DNA of 64,000 nucleotides from Photobacterium sp. DA100 (GCF_029223585.1 NZ_CP119424.1:1550001-1614000); one strand, 5' to 3'; counted from the first letter of the stretch, positions 37,096 to 46,841 are shown. The notes: generated by a model from the letters alone, not told the origin. A program made the numbers and translations.

Positions 37096-38661
37096 ATGTC
37101 AGCAGTGCGCTTTAAAACACTCAGATTAATCCTCGGCGACCAATTAAACGCAGAGCACTCTTGGTATAGCCGCGCCGATGAATCTACCCTATATCTAATC
37201 GCCGAACTTCATCAAGAAACAGGCTATGTCACTCACCATATACAGAAAGTATCTGCTTTTTTTGCTGCCATGGAGCATTTTGCTAACCACCTCACGCTGA
37301 AGGGTCATCAAGTCACTTATCTTAGCCTCGACCAATCCGCACAGTTTGCGGATCTACCCAATCTCATTGTCAGTCTACTGAAGCAGCATCAATGTACACA
37401 TTTCGAATTCCAGCGCCCCGACGAGTACAGATTGTATGAACAATTACATTCACTTGCCGGCACCCTTAGCCAAACTGGCTTTTATTGCAGGGAATGGGAC
37501 ACCGAACATTTCCTCTTGCCTTTCAGTGAGATTGAAGCTGATTTCCCAGCAGGAAAGCACATATTAATGGAGCATTTTTACCGTCGTATGAGAAAAAGAT
37601 TTAACCTCCTGATGGATGATGACCAGCCGCTCGGGGGAAAGTGGAATTTTGATCAAAGCAACCGTAACAAACTCAAAGCCAATGAGCTAAAAGACATCCC
37701 TGCTCCGCTCTGTTTTGCCAATGACGTTAGCGCCATCTTAAGCAGGATTGAATCGCACCATATCGCCACTATCGGCAAAGCCCAACAGCAATTACTCTGG
37801 CCAGTCACCGCCAGCCAAGCCAAAGCACTGTTGGATTTCTTTTGTCGCCACTGCTTAGCGCGATTTGGCCGCTTCCAAGATGCCATGACGGAGAATAGCC
37901 CGCACAGTTGGAGCTTGTACCACTCACGACTTTCATTTGCTTTGAACTGCAAGCTTATTTCGCCCAAAGACGTTATCGAACAGGCAATCAATGCCTTCGA
38001 GCAGAATAGTGCGATAGACATTGCCCAGATAGAAGGCTTCGTCAGGCAGATTCTGGGATGGCGAGAGTATATCCGTGCCATCTATTGGGCCAATATGCCC
38101 AACTACAGCCAAACAAATGCCTTAAAGGCCACCCGCCGCCTACCGGATTTTTTCTGGACAGGGAAAACCAAAATGGCCTGTATGAAAGCAGCAATTACAC
38201 AATCTTTGGACTATGCCTATGCCCACCACATTCAGCGCTTAATGGTAACGGGTAATTTTTGTTTATTGGCTGGCATCGCCCCTGATGAAGTAGAGCAATG
38301 GTACCTGGGGATATACATCGATGCGATTGAATGGGTTGAAATGCCCAATACACGCGGTATGGCACTCTTTGCCGACAACGGCATTATTGCCACTAAACCT
38401 TATGCGGCCAGTGGCAACTATATCAATAAAATGAGCGACCATTGCAAACATTGCTTTTATGATGTCAAAACAAAAACAGAAGCAAATTCATGCCCATTAA
38501 ATAGTTTATACTGGAATTTTCTTCATCAGAATGATACCTGGCTAGCAAAGAACCCCAGAACCAGGATGATTTACCGAAGTTGGGATAATATGTCTAAAGA
38601 AGGACGAAAGTCTATTTTAGATAAAGCCAACAACATACTAGCCAATATAAACATGCTTTAA
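37096..38661 (+). CDS. Iron-sulfur bacterial cryptochrome / (6-4) photolyase (PhrB type)
   Basis: A 521-residue protein of the FeS-BCP/CryPro clade. N-terminus RLILGDQLNAEHSWY is typical. Four cysteines at 362, 450, 453 and 466 have spacings 88, 3 and 13, identical to the [4Fe-4S]-binding cysteines 350/438/441/454 of Agrobacterium PhrB as I recall them. Other landmarks: QILGWREYIRAIYW, LMVTGNFCLLAG and GMALFADNGIIATKPYAASGNYINKMSDHCKHC. PhrB repairs (6-4) photoproducts with FAD and a lumazine antenna. The gene follows cry-DASH by 21 bp, so repair of both dimer types would be made together. Confidence 0.92.
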   Translation: MSAVRFKTLRLILGDQLNAEHSWYSRADESTLYLIAELHQETGYVTHHIQKVSAFFAAMEHFANHLTLKGHQVTYLSLDQSAQFADLPNLIVSLLKQHQCTHFEFQRPDEYRLYEQLHSLAGTLSQTGFYCREWDTEHFLLPFSEIEADFPAGKHILMEHFYRRMRKRFNLLMDDDQPLGGKWNFDQSNRNKLKANELKDIPAPLCFANDVSAILSRIESHHIATIGKAQQQLLWPVTASQAKALLDFFCRHCLARFGRFQDAMTENSPHSWSLYHSRLSFALNCKLISPKDVIEQAINAFEQNSAIDIAQIEGFVRQILGWREYIRAIYWANMPNYSQTNALKATRRLPDFFWTGKTKMACMKAAITQSLDYAYAHHIQRLMVTGNFCLLAGIAPDEVEQWYLGIYIDAIEWVEMPNTRGMALFADNGIIATKPYAASGNYINKMSDHCKHCFYDVKTKTEANSCPLNSLYWNFLHQNDTWLAKNPRTRMIYRSWDNMSKEGRKSILDKANNILANINML

Positions 38662-38898
38662 CTAAACATGCTATTCACTACAATATTTTGCTCATCTAAA
38701 AGCAATTAGCCGCCTAATTTATTAATACCTTGATACAGTAAGAAAAACAACATTACCATTTATCTTACAAATACATAAATCTGGAATTATTTATAAAAAC
38801 CATATCAGCCACGAACACATTTTGTGAGCAATGTCACACCTTACACCCAATAACATGTATACCATGTCGAGAAAATCAATCATCAAAAGGATATTTGT
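38662..38898. other. AT-rich intergenic region before the zinc-ribbon peptide gene
   Basis: No gene or clear terminator is visible after the photolyase pair. The stretch is AT-rich and should contain the promoter of the short gene at 38899. Confidence 0.3.
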
Positions 38899-39012
38899 AT
38901 GAAGTGCTGTGATAATCCAGCGGCTATCCAAATGAAAAGAAGCCTCATCCAAAAGTTTTTCTATAATGCCGTTTACAAATGCAGAAGCTGTGGCAGAAAA
39001 ATTAAGCTATAA
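38899..39012 (+). CDS. 37-residue zinc-ribbon-like peptide
   Basis: A short frame from ATG to TAA encodes a basic peptide starting MKCCDNPAAIQMKRSL and ending KCRSCGRKIKL. Cys3-Cys4 and the CxxC at residues 29-32 could together bind one zinc. AAAGG at 38886-38890, eight bases before the ATG, is a good ribosome-binding site. Length is far below the usual gene-calling limit and I do not recognise the family; related small zinc ribbons bind nucleic acid. It follows the photolyase operon but has its own AT-rich leader. Confidence 0.55.
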   Translation: MKCCDNPAAIQMKRSLIQKFFYNAVYKCRSCGRKIKL

Positions 39013-39627
39013 CCAGTAACAAATATTTACTTCCAACTTCAATTGCTTAAAAAAATGACAACCACTACTCTTTAATTAATGCTATTAGCAATATGTTGAA
39101 CCAAAGCAAGCTTCACCATATTTAATAAGCTATTGGTATTTTCTTAGATGTAGTATTCCGCTTTATTTTAATCAATATTGCACTGGATAATTCAAGTATG
39201 TTTTTTGAAAACCTAACAAAAACACCTCATCTTAAAGAAACAGGTTTACTCAATGACTTGAGCCAAGCGGGTATCGGTATACCGAGATCACCGAAATCTT
39301 TAGGTTGCCCCAATTACCGTATTGTTCTCGCCTGCAGCCGAAGCCAGCTTAAGATAAAGAAACCGATTGAATTGATTGTATTATAGCTACAACTGAATTA
39401 AGCCGTCTCACTGCACGCTGATAGATTGATAACGCAGTACGTCTCTTTAACGTTACTCTATTGGATATCAGGCAACAAAACTCATTTCATCTCAATTTAG
39501 GTGCCTCTAAACATGCCTACAGACTAGTCCCTGATTTGTGCTTGGAATTTAACATGAAAAAGGATGAGCGGTTTGCACCGCTCATCCTAGTTTATATAAT
39601 CACGAAAGTGATAGGATGCCTCATAAG
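39013..39627. other. Long intergenic stretch without a convincing gene
   Basis: A 62-codon open frame at 39198-39386 has no family resemblance and a poor ribosome-binding site; I do not call it. A small palindrome TCGGTATACCGA is at 39274-39285, and the terminator of the MFS gene is at 39556-39590. Confidence 0.4.
39556..39590 (-). terminator. Rho-independent terminator of the MFS/GDPD operon
   Basis: A 12-bp stem AGGATGAGCGGT / ACCGCTCATCCT with loop TTGC; on the minus strand it is followed by T5, about 40 bases after the MFS stop codon. Confidence 0.92.
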
Positions 39628-40923
39628 TTATGAAGCGACGGGTTCCGGACTCACTTCTTGGTTTTGCTGTCGACGCTTCACTATCAGTAACACACCAGCA
39701 CATAGCATGCCTACCGATGACACTGTTAGGCCGATACCGAAGATCATCTGATAGGCCTCGATCTTATCGAAGGTATCAATGATCCAGCCGTTCAGCGCAT
39801 ATGCCCAGAAAACAGACGCGTAAGCTGCAAACGAACCAACACTCATTGCCGCACCGCTACACTGAGCAGGTACACCCGCTTCAGCAACCGGCGCCAAGAT
39901 GATACCTTTTGCTAAGAAGATAGAGAACGAGAAGCACATCAGCAGGATGATATTCATCATCAGCATACCTTCACCTTTCGGCATCAGAATAGTAGCCAAT
40001 AGGCATAGTGCTGTTAAACCAAGGGCAAACATCATCATCTTAGTCGATGACTTGAATAGAAAATCAGACAATGTACCAGCGACAAGTCCCGCGATAACCC
40101 CCATAGCACCGGTATTGATGATCCCGAACATTGCCGCCTGAGACGTAGTCAGGCCAAATACTGCCTGCAGGTAAGGGACGGTGTAAATTAGGGTAATGTA
40201 TGTCCAGTATACCGTCATCGACGTTAATGCCGCCAACCATACTGTTGGCATTTTCAGAACGTGAATAAGCCCCTGCAGTGCCGCTTTATTCTTGGATTCG
40301 CCCTCTTTAACCTCCAATTGGTTATTAGGTACATACTTCCAGACAAGGAAGATCATCGGGATAATTAGCAAGGTATAGAACAGAATCGCGCCTTTGAATA
40401 CCAGAATAGAGCCACCGATCAATGCCATGATACCAACAATAGCGGCGTTCATGCTCATTTCCATCGCACGGCGGATAGACTCGAGTAAACCAAAGGCCAT
40501 CCCTTTATTCTTGTCTCCCGACATTAGGTTGACACCGTTAACTACCGCAGGCCAGAAGATAGCATCAGTAATACCCCAGATACCGGCAATGATAGCCAGT
40601 ACGGTGAATTCCGGCTGGAATAGGATGATAAACATCATACTGACAAAGCGAACGGCTAGGCTGCTCATCAAAATAGAACGAACAGAAAATCGGTTATTAA
40701 CCCAACCCGCAGGAATGTAGAAGAACATTGCTGAGCCGATCAAGGTAAACAAGATACCCATTTGGGTATTGTCGATTTGAAGCACATCCAATAATAAGTT
40801 GTAGAACGTGCCTTTAAACGCTTCAAAAGCTGAGTAGATGATCTGGCCTGACATGACTACCGACAAGAAGCCGTAAAACCGCTTGTTAGAGTCAAAACCT
40901 ATTTTTTCAATCATTCGTTTCAT
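39628..40923 (-). CDS. MFS transporter, possibly for glycerophosphodiesters or glycerol phosphate
   Basis: A 431-residue protein with 12 predicted membrane helices. Resembles the organophosphate/YihN-type branch of the major facilitator superfamily (MGILFTLIGSAMFFYIPAGWVNNRFSVR, GITDAIFWPAVVNGV, GLLESIRRAMEM). The gene is 39 bp downstream of a glycerophosphodiester phosphodiesterase gene on the same strand, which suggests a phosphodiester or related polyol substrate. Substrate is not readable from sequence alone. Confidence 0.8.
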   Translation of the reverse strand: MKRMIEKIGFDSNKRFYGFLSVVMSGQIIYSAFEAFKGTFYNLLLDVLQIDNTQMGILFTLIGSAMFFYIPAGWVNNRFSVRSILMSSLAVRFVSMMFIILFQPEFTVLAIIAGIWGITDAIFWPAVVNGVNLMSGDKNKGMAFGLLESIRRAMEMSMNAAIVGIMALIGGSILVFKGAILFYTLLIIPMIFLVWKYVPNNQLEVKEGESKNKAALQGLIHVLKMPTVWLAALTSMTVYWTYITLIYTVPYLQAVFGLTTSQAAMFGIINTGAMGVIAGLVAGTLSDFLFKSSTKMMMFALGLTALCLLATILMPKGEGMLMMNIILLMCFSFSIFLAKGIILAPVAEAGVPAQCSGAAMSVGSFAAYASVFWAYALNGWIIDTFDKIEAYQMIFGIGLTVSSVGMLCAGVLLIVKRRQQNQEVSPEPVAS

Positions 40924-40962
40924 AACTTAGTTTCTTCTATTTGTTGTTATTGGACGTAGTTG

Positions 40963-41700
40963 TTACTTTTTATACTTTGACGGAAATTGATTGGCGATAT
41001 CAGTGAAAACACCATCGACTCCCCAATTAAATAGCTGGTTGGCACGAGCAAGATCATTCACTGTATACACATTAATTTTGTAACCAGCGGCCTTGAACTT
41101 TTGTACTTTCTCTTTGGTTAGATTGACATCTTCAGGGTGGATATACTCTGCCTGGCAAGCCTCTAGGATCGAACACCAGTCATCCCATAGATTTGCATCT
41201 TCAAATAAGCAAGCCACTGCAGTTTCAGGTCGACGGCGCTTGAACTCGACAAGCGCTAAATGATTAAAGCTCGACACAATCAGCTCACGTTCTGGATTTA
41301 ACTTTTCTAAATCACGGATGACATTCGTAAGTAGCTTATCGGTCATCTCCCAGCCGGCAGTACAAGACTTGATCTCAACATTTAGGTTAAGCTCATGTTC
41401 ATTAGCTAGTGTAACGAGTTGTTCAAAGGTGGGGATTCTTTCGCCGATAAAATCATCATGGAACCAGCTACCTGCATCAATATCAGATAAATCGCTTAAG
41501 GTAAGGTCATATAAACTTCCACAGCGGTCAGTACAACGATCCAGCGTATCGTCGTGAGATAAAACGACCGTTCCATCGGCCAGGATGTCGACATCACATT
41601 CAATCCATTGAATTCCATATTGCTTGCACATGGAAAATGCTGCCAGCGTATTTTCAGGAGCAAGTGCAGACATACCACGGTGAGCAAATACTTTTTTCAT
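40963..41700 (-). CDS. Glycerophosphodiester phosphodiesterase, cytoplasmic (UgpQ type)
   Basis: A 245-residue TIM-barrel enzyme without a signal peptide. Catalytic and metal residues are visible in FAHRGMSALAPENTLAAF (His7, Glu16), ECDVDILADGTVVLSHDDTLDR and NVEIKS. Length matches E. coli UgpQ (247). Hydrolyses glycerophosphodiesters to glycerol 3-phosphate and an alcohol. The start was put at the ATG 41698-41700, behind AGGTAACGAA; a longer frame from 41796 lacks family similarity. Operon with the MFS gene. Confidence 0.9.
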   Translation of the reverse strand: MKKVFAHRGMSALAPENTLAAFSMCKQYGIQWIECDVDILADGTVVLSHDDTLDRCTDRCGSLYDLTLSDLSDIDAGSWFHDDFIGERIPTFEQLVTLANEHELNLNVEIKSCTAGWEMTDKLLTNVIRDLEKLNPERELIVSSFNHLALVEFKRRRPETAVACLFEDANLWDDWCSILEACQAEYIHPEDVNLTKEKVQKFKAAGYKINVYTVNDLARANQLFNWGVDGVFTDIANQFPSKYKK

Positions 41701-42238
41701 TTCGTTACCTATATTATTTTCGAACGAGCATTGTCGTGGTCGGAAATATACAGAAGGCCGGGGATGGAAAATGTGATGTATATGCAATAAGAGCAAGCGC
41801 TAATGTGACCTGCTCAGCAGAAAGTAAATAAAATCAAAAGAAAATTCTGGAATAAACTCAATAGACGCCAAATTCAACATTTAGCCTCCCCCAAAAGAAA
41901 CAAAGCAATATAATACTTCATCACTTTCCAAATGGAACACGAATTATCGCAAACCCACTTCCTGCGCATGAAGCCATACAAGAATATGAGCCACCTTATT
42001 AATAAATATTAATTATAGATGGCAATGCAAAATAACGCATTGCTATGAAACACAGTAATTGCCTTCAAGGCTTATTCAATAGAATAGATTCTGATATGTT
42101 GTGGAATGCCTGTTACTCAATAATACAAATCCGTCTTAAAAAACCGATGACAAAGTACAAAAAAACAGCAATAACAACAACACAATTAATACGCACTCAC
42201 TAGTACGCTGTTTTTCTGGAGATATAACAACCCGGTTA
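41701..42238. other. Intergenic region without genes
   Basis: I see no gene, hairpin terminator or strong operator in these AT-rich 538 bases. A TGTGATGTATATGCAA word just upstream of the UgpQ-type gene has one good CRP half-site only. Confidence 0.35.
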
Positions 42239-43270
42239 CTAATGTACCTTGCCATCTTTCTTCAATTGGGCTGGGCTATATCCAAAGTGTTTCTTGAACA
42301 CTTTGCAAAAATAACTTACATCAGAGAAGCTGACTTCATTGGCAATATCAGAAAGACTGAAGAAGGAATTTTGCAAGCGCCAATGCGCATGATCCATCCG
42401 CATTTCAGCCCAGTATTCGCGAGGACTAATTGCCAATTCTGTTTTAAATACCCTGTCGAGTTGCCTGCGACTTAACCCCAACTGCACGGCCAATGCCTCA
42501 ATACTCAGTGATACCGATAGATTCTGGCGCATGAGTGAGATCGCTCGTGAAATATGGCGATTATGTCGATGCGCTTGGTTGCTCTCGTGTCCCAGTGATT
42601 TCAAATAATGTTGTCTATTTCGGGTTTCATCCACCAGCATATCCGCCAACCCTTTCAACGCCCTCTCACGGCCACACTTTTGAGCTAACAGCTCGATGGC
42701 CAACTCGATAACGGCAGAACCTCCAACACAGCTGATCCGCTTACCATCGAAACAATAAAGTTGGTCAGAGCTCACCTTCAACGTCGGAAAAGCGGTCTCA
42801 AACTCCTGCTGGTGACGCCAGTGTACAGCTACTTCACAACCGGCAAACAATCCCAATTCAGCTAGTAAAAAGCTGGCATTGTCCACCGCCACCAAAGTAT
42901 TGCCTCTGGCAACGGCTTGCTTGAAAAAGGACTGGTAAAGAGCAGCCATAGCTTTCATCTCGCCGGCGCGGCGGCCACCAAACACTACGACATAATCATA
43001 TTGAGCCAAATCAACATGTTTGAATGACAGCGGAATCGAGAGCTGCACACCACTGCTTGATAACACTTCGCCTTCAGACAATCCTGCCACATCCCAAGCA
43101 CAGTATTTCTGCCGGCTGTAATCCTCATCATCGGCAGAAAAACGTAATTTATCGAGAAAGCTGCCAAACGGCAGCATATTAAAAGTGGGCAATGGGACCA
43201 GCAAGAAACGTACATCCGGCTCATTAATTGGCGGTACCGGGGCTGAAGATGAAGGCAGATGAGTAGACAT
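42239..43270 (-). CDS. GlxA-like AraC-family regulator with DJ-1/PfpI domain
   Basis: A 343-residue protein. Residues about 20-205 form a DJ-1/PfpI-like amidotransferase fold (YDYVVVFGGRRAG, VAVDNASFLLAELGL, CVGGSAVIELAIELLA) and residues about 235-340 the two helix-turn-helix motifs of AraC (IEALAVQLGLSRRQLDRVFK, IANEVSFSDVSYFCKVFKKHFGYSP). Similar proteins control carnitine, choline or dimethylglycine metabolism, or amino acid export. The start was set to the ATG 43268-43270; an upstream TTG is the alternative. It is divergent from a LysE-type exporter, its likely target. Confidence 0.88.
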   Translation of the reverse strand: MSTHLPSSSAPVPPINEPDVRFLLVPLPTFNMLPFGSFLDKLRFSADDEDYSRQKYCAWDVAGLSEGEVLSSSGVQLSIPLSFKHVDLAQYDYVVVFGGRRAGEMKAMAALYQSFFKQAVARGNTLVAVDNASFLLAELGLFAGCEVAVHWRHQQEFETAFPTLKVSSDQLYCFDGKRISCVGGSAVIELAIELLAQKCGRERALKGLADMLVDETRNRQHYLKSLGHESNQAHRHNRHISRAISLMRQNLSVSLSIEALAVQLGLSRRQLDRVFKTELAISPREYWAEMRMDHAHWRLQNSFFSLSDIANEVSFSDVSYFCKVFKKHFGYSPAQLKKDGKVH

Positions 43271-43392
43271 GGGGATCCGTGAAAAGCTGATAATGTCCAA
43301 ATATTACCTCAGTTAGTCCAGATACAACCATAACTTTTGTACCGCTCACTCGTATACTGCCAACCAGCCCCTTCTCCTCTATAAGGTATATT

Positions 43393-44001
43393 ATGGAACT
43401 GCAAACTTGGTTGCTCTATTTGGTAGCCGTCATTGGATTAGCTTTTGCTCCAGGCCCAAATGGCTTGCTGGCATTAAGCCACGGCGCCCTTTATGGCCGC
43501 CGAAAAACACTCCCAACGATTTTGGGAGGAGTAACTGGCTTTATTGGCGTAATTGCCATTTCGATGTTTGGGATCGGCTCGCTCATGATGGCCTCGGCAC
43601 ATGTGCTTTCTTTGCTGAAATGGCTCGGCGGTGCCTACCTCGTCTACCTCGGGATCCAATTGTGGCGAGCACCAGCCATCACATTGGAAAACAAGACAGT
43701 TGTTGACAATGGGCAATTGGCCCGCTTTCGCCAGGGGCTTCTGGCGGCAGTTTCAAACCCAAAGGTTATTTTATTTTTTGGCGCGTTCTTGCCACAATTT
43801 ATGACGCCCAATGCACCACTGCTCAACCAGTTTTTCATCCTGGCGGTGACCTTCGCGGTAGTGGAGTTCTGCGTTGAGTTTTTTGTGGCCTGCATTGCCC
43901 ATCAGTTGCGCCCTTGGCTGCAAAAAAGCGGCCAACGCTTCAACCGGGGGTGCGGCACAGTATTTGCCCTACTCGGAGCCAGCCTACCACTGAGCCAGTA
44001 A
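43393..44001 (+). CDS. LysE/RhtB-family amino acid exporter
   Basis: A 202-residue, six-helix protein. LAFAPGPNGLLALSHGALYGRRK is the LysE/RhtB opening signature, followed by GAYLVYLGIQLWR and AVSNPKVILFFGAFLPQF. Exports an amino acid or derivative. Divergent from the GlxA-like regulator, with 122 bp between them, so control by it is probable. Confidence 0.9.
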   Translation: MELQTWLLYLVAVIGLAFAPGPNGLLALSHGALYGRRKTLPTILGGVTGFIGVIAISMFGIGSLMMASAHVLSLLKWLGGAYLVYLGIQLWRAPAITLENKTVVDNGQLARFRQGLLAAVSNPKVILFFGAFLPQFMTPNAPLLNQFFILAVTFAVVEFCVEFFVACIAHQLRPWLQKSGQRFNRGCGTVFALLGASLPLSQ

Positions 44002-44176
44002 GCCAGCACTATTCTTGGCACCCATCAATACCGATGAGGTGCCTAGCCTCCAGACATCGCAAGCAGTTCGATACAAATCCGATATACTTATACCCAAGCT
44101 TGTTTTGTGACAAGAGTAACTTTTTTGATTAGGTTACTGAGCCTGTCATGTCGTAGGCGTAGGAGGTAGGTGCGCA

Positions 44177-45025
44177 ATGTTTTCATTGACTCAAAAGATC
44201 GTCCCATTCTCCGTATTCATCTCGCTGTTGCTCAGTGGCTGCAGCTCCGGGCCTGACGGGGTAAGGCGCAGTGGAGAATACAGTTTTTATGATTCGACCC
44301 AGAGTTTCATCGCACTGACGGATACCCGGCGAAGCGGCGCCGTTGTCGATAAAGGTGTGTTCTACCCCAAAAACACGTTTGCCTATACCTATCGCTATTG
44401 CTCAGACAATCCCCGGCAGGCCGCAAAGGATATTGCAGAATATCAAGCTCTCGCCAAACGGGTTTGTGATACCAACAGTGGGCAGCTAATTAGCCAGGCC
44501 AGTGGAACCTGGTGCGTACTTGCTGCCAATACCCCCAACGAACAACCACTGTTCTCTGCAAAAATCACCAGTACCGCATTATGGGCCGATTTATGTTTGG
44601 ACGGGCCTTTTGTCACCTTGCGGCTAAATGAAAATACCCAAGCAAGTCAAAGCCAATGGTATGAAAGCGCACAAGTTCTGGGTTATGAGCCCTATTCCCC
44701 GCTCCGCGAACTAGCCCCCGGTACTGCGATCACGCAGGCAATCAACCAACCTGCATCGCCAGCTACAGCACCTTGGGGCGATGAAAGTCAATATATTTAC
44801 TCGCATATCGGCACCACGGTATGCCTCTATGATCATCCGCATCAAACCAACCTCGGTCACACCTATCGAGGACAGGTATTCAGTGTCAACGATGGTCTGG
44901 TCAAAGTTTCGGTAAAAGAAAAGTTCAAGGGCGATATCAGAACAGCACCGATGCGAGAAAAGGTTAACTGGCACCGTACTTCATATATCACAGCCCCGGC
45001 CAACTCATGGTTTGTTTGCTCATAA
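44177..45025 (+). CDS. Predicted lipoprotein of unknown function
   Basis: A 282-residue protein with a lipoprotein signal (VFISLLLSGC, lipobox Cys at residue 22). The mature part has several cysteines and an SH3-like C-terminal stretch (VCLYDHPHQTNLGHTYRGQVFSVNDGLVKVSVKEKFKG). I do not recognise the family. Probably anchored in the outer membrane facing the periplasm. AGGAGGTAGGTGCGC precedes the ATG, a strong ribosome-binding site. Confidence 0.7.
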   Translation: MFSLTQKIVPFSVFISLLLSGCSSGPDGVRRSGEYSFYDSTQSFIALTDTRRSGAVVDKGVFYPKNTFAYTYRYCSDNPRQAAKDIAEYQALAKRVCDTNSGQLISQASGTWCVLAANTPNEQPLFSAKITSTALWADLCLDGPFVTLRLNENTQASQSQWYESAQVLGYEPYSPLRELAPGTAITQAINQPASPATAPWGDESQYIYSHIGTTVCLYDHPHQTNLGHTYRGQVFSVNDGLVKVSVKEKFKGDIRTAPMREKVNWHRTSYITAPANSWFVCS

Positions 45026-45246
45026 CACAAACATTATGTAGGGGGAGGAGTGCTCTCCCTAGCGTTTTCCCCGCCTCGACACCACTGCCTATCTATCAAG
45101 GCATTAATGGTTTCGTCTAGCAAATTTTCTGAGACTTCTGCAGCTGATTATCAAAATATTCACAGCAATATCACAAAGTGCAACTATTCCCCCATTGCTC
45201 CCCACCGGCCTACATATACTCCTAATTGCAAAGCTGGAGATTAGAA

Positions 45247-46233
45247 ATGTTTGGTCGCACAAAATGCTTAGCTTCAAATAGTCACCCAGAATTGGACTTG
45301 GAAAAGTGGCAAAAAACAGTCGATTTGATTGCCCAATTGTTCAACTGTGCTTGCGGGGCCATCGTACAGTTACGCGATAAGGAGTTCTACACCGTTCGCT
45401 CTAGCCAGAACAGGGATAATTTTCTCAAGACCGGTGATGCCTGGCCCTATGAAATGAACAGCTTTTGTCGCCATGTTATCGAAAAAGGAAGCGCGCTGTA
45501 TGTTGCAGATCCTGCCAACGATCCACAATGGAGCCAAATTCCATTTGTAAAGGAAGGCCCGATCCGATCTTATTTTGGTGTGCCCATATACTGGCCTGAT
45601 AACTCCGTGTTCGGCACTATCTGTGCGATAGACACCAAGCCGACTGAATACAATGACACCTTGTATCAACTGCTTGAACAACTTAGAGAGTTAATTACCG
45701 CCGACCTGAAACTTATCGATGCTTACGAGAATGTCAAAAACCTTGCCCTGACCGATGAGCTAACCGGTTTATATAACCGGCGTGGTCTTTCGGCCATGGT
45801 TCAGAAAACAATACAGAATCACAACAGTGCCATTAACTCAATTGCCATTGCTTATTTTGACTCTGATAACCTCAAGGAGATAAACAATCAATTAGGCCAT
45901 GACTGTGGTGATATTGCTATTCAAGCCCTGGCCGTTGAAATAAAAAAGTTAACTCGCTCAAGCGATATCTTAGCACGCGTAGGAGGCGATGAGTTTGTAG
46001 TAGTATTGAACAACATCGAAGAGCCGGTGCTGCGGAAAAAATGCCAGTTGATAGAATCAAATTACCGCGCGAATCTCTCCAAGCGAAAAGAGTTTAAAAC
46101 GTACACCAATGACTTTAGCGTGAGTTATGGTTGCTTATGCGTAGATACCAATGACGGTATTGAGCTTTCAGATCTATGCATCCAAGCGGACAAACTAATG
46201 TATGCCAACAAGATGAGCAAAAGAAACTGCTAA
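45247..46233 (+). CDS. GAF-GGDEF diguanylate cyclase
   Basis: A 328-residue cytoplasmic protein: GAF domain in about residues 10-150 (GAIVQLRDKEFYTVRSSQ, SFCRHVIEKGSALYVADPAND, YFGVPIYWPDNSVFGTICAID) and GGDEF domain in about 165-325 with an intact GGDEF active site at 246-250 and the product-inhibition motif RSSD five residues before it. Should make cyclic di-GMP under control of a ligand or redox signal at the GAF domain. The ATG at 45247 follows GGAGATTAGAA; an in-frame TTG seven codons earlier is less likely. Confidence 0.92.
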   Translation: MFGRTKCLASNSHPELDLEKWQKTVDLIAQLFNCACGAIVQLRDKEFYTVRSSQNRDNFLKTGDAWPYEMNSFCRHVIEKGSALYVADPANDPQWSQIPFVKEGPIRSYFGVPIYWPDNSVFGTICAIDTKPTEYNDTLYQLLEQLRELITADLKLIDAYENVKNLALTDELTGLYNRRGLSAMVQKTIQNHNSAINSIAIAYFDSDNLKEINNQLGHDCGDIAIQALAVEIKKLTRSSDILARVGGDEFVVVLNNIEEPVLRKKCQLIESNYRANLSKRKEFKTYTNDFSVSYGCLCVDTNDGIELSDLCIQADKLMYANKMSKRNC

Positions 46234-46316
46234 CAGACGATAACGCTGAGTTCTTGAAATTAATGCTCATCTTATATTTTGGGTAACCGATTAACACTTA
46301 CCCTTACTTTGACTAT

Positions 46317-46643
46317 TTAGTTATATTTTATGTATAACATTTTACGCAGGCTATCACATCGGCCTTTATCTAGACGATCACCTAAATAATCACCATCCTC
46401 TGCTGCTTTTTTCACTACTAGCGCTTTTGCTCGTGCACCATCTGGTAACTTTTTATATTCATCGTAAGTATTAAGCTTAAGCAGCTTATATTTTGAGTGC
46501 TGACTTGGGCTCGCGACATGCTCATAACAATAAATCATGGCACCGGCATTTGCACCAATTTTGGCAGCATCAGAAACGGCATAGGCATGGCCGGTAGCCA
46601 ACATCAAACTGCCAGCAACGATAGCCATCTTTACTTTGTTCAT
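46317..46643 (-). CDS. Small exported protein of unknown function
   Basis: A 108-residue protein with a signal peptide (MAIVAGSLMLATGHAYA, cleavage about residue 22). The mature part has two cysteines (YCYEH and GRCDSL) that may pair, and many lysines. GGAGGACAA before the ATG is a strong ribosome-binding site. Not recognised; likely periplasmic. Confidence 0.65.
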   Translation of the reverse strand: MNKVKMAIVAGSLMLATGHAYAVSDAAKIGANAGAMIYCYEHVASPSQHSKYKLLKLNTYDEYKKLPDGARAKALVVKKAAEDGDYLGDRLDKGRCDSLRKMLYIKYN

Positions 46644-46803
46644 TTGTCCTCCAATAGCACTTCATTCATATTAAAGCCCTTATGCAAAACACCAGTACAA
46701 GGTGTTAAGTATGCGACGAGCCAACAACAAAGTAACAAACCCCATGCGGCTTTAATTACCATATGGCGACAGGCGAGGAGAAAGTAGTGATTCAGCACAT
46801 ACG

Positions 46804-46832
46804 AAAAAGCCCCTTCAGTGAAAAGAGGCTTT
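46804..46832 (-). terminator. Rho-independent terminator of the second LysE-type gene
   Basis: AAAGCCTCT / AGGGGCTTT stem (one mismatch) with a T tract on the minus strand, beginning 10 bases after the exporter stop codon. Confidence 0.8.
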
Positions 46833-46841
46833 AACAGAAAG

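Noticed and set aside
39198..39386. 62-codon open frame in the long gap after the photolyase pair
   Set aside because: No family resemblance, poor ribosome-binding site, AT-rich surroundings; probably chance.
45050..45244. 64-codon frame between the lipoprotein and GAF-GGDEF genes
   Set aside because: No ribosome-binding site or family features; runs into the next gene's leader.
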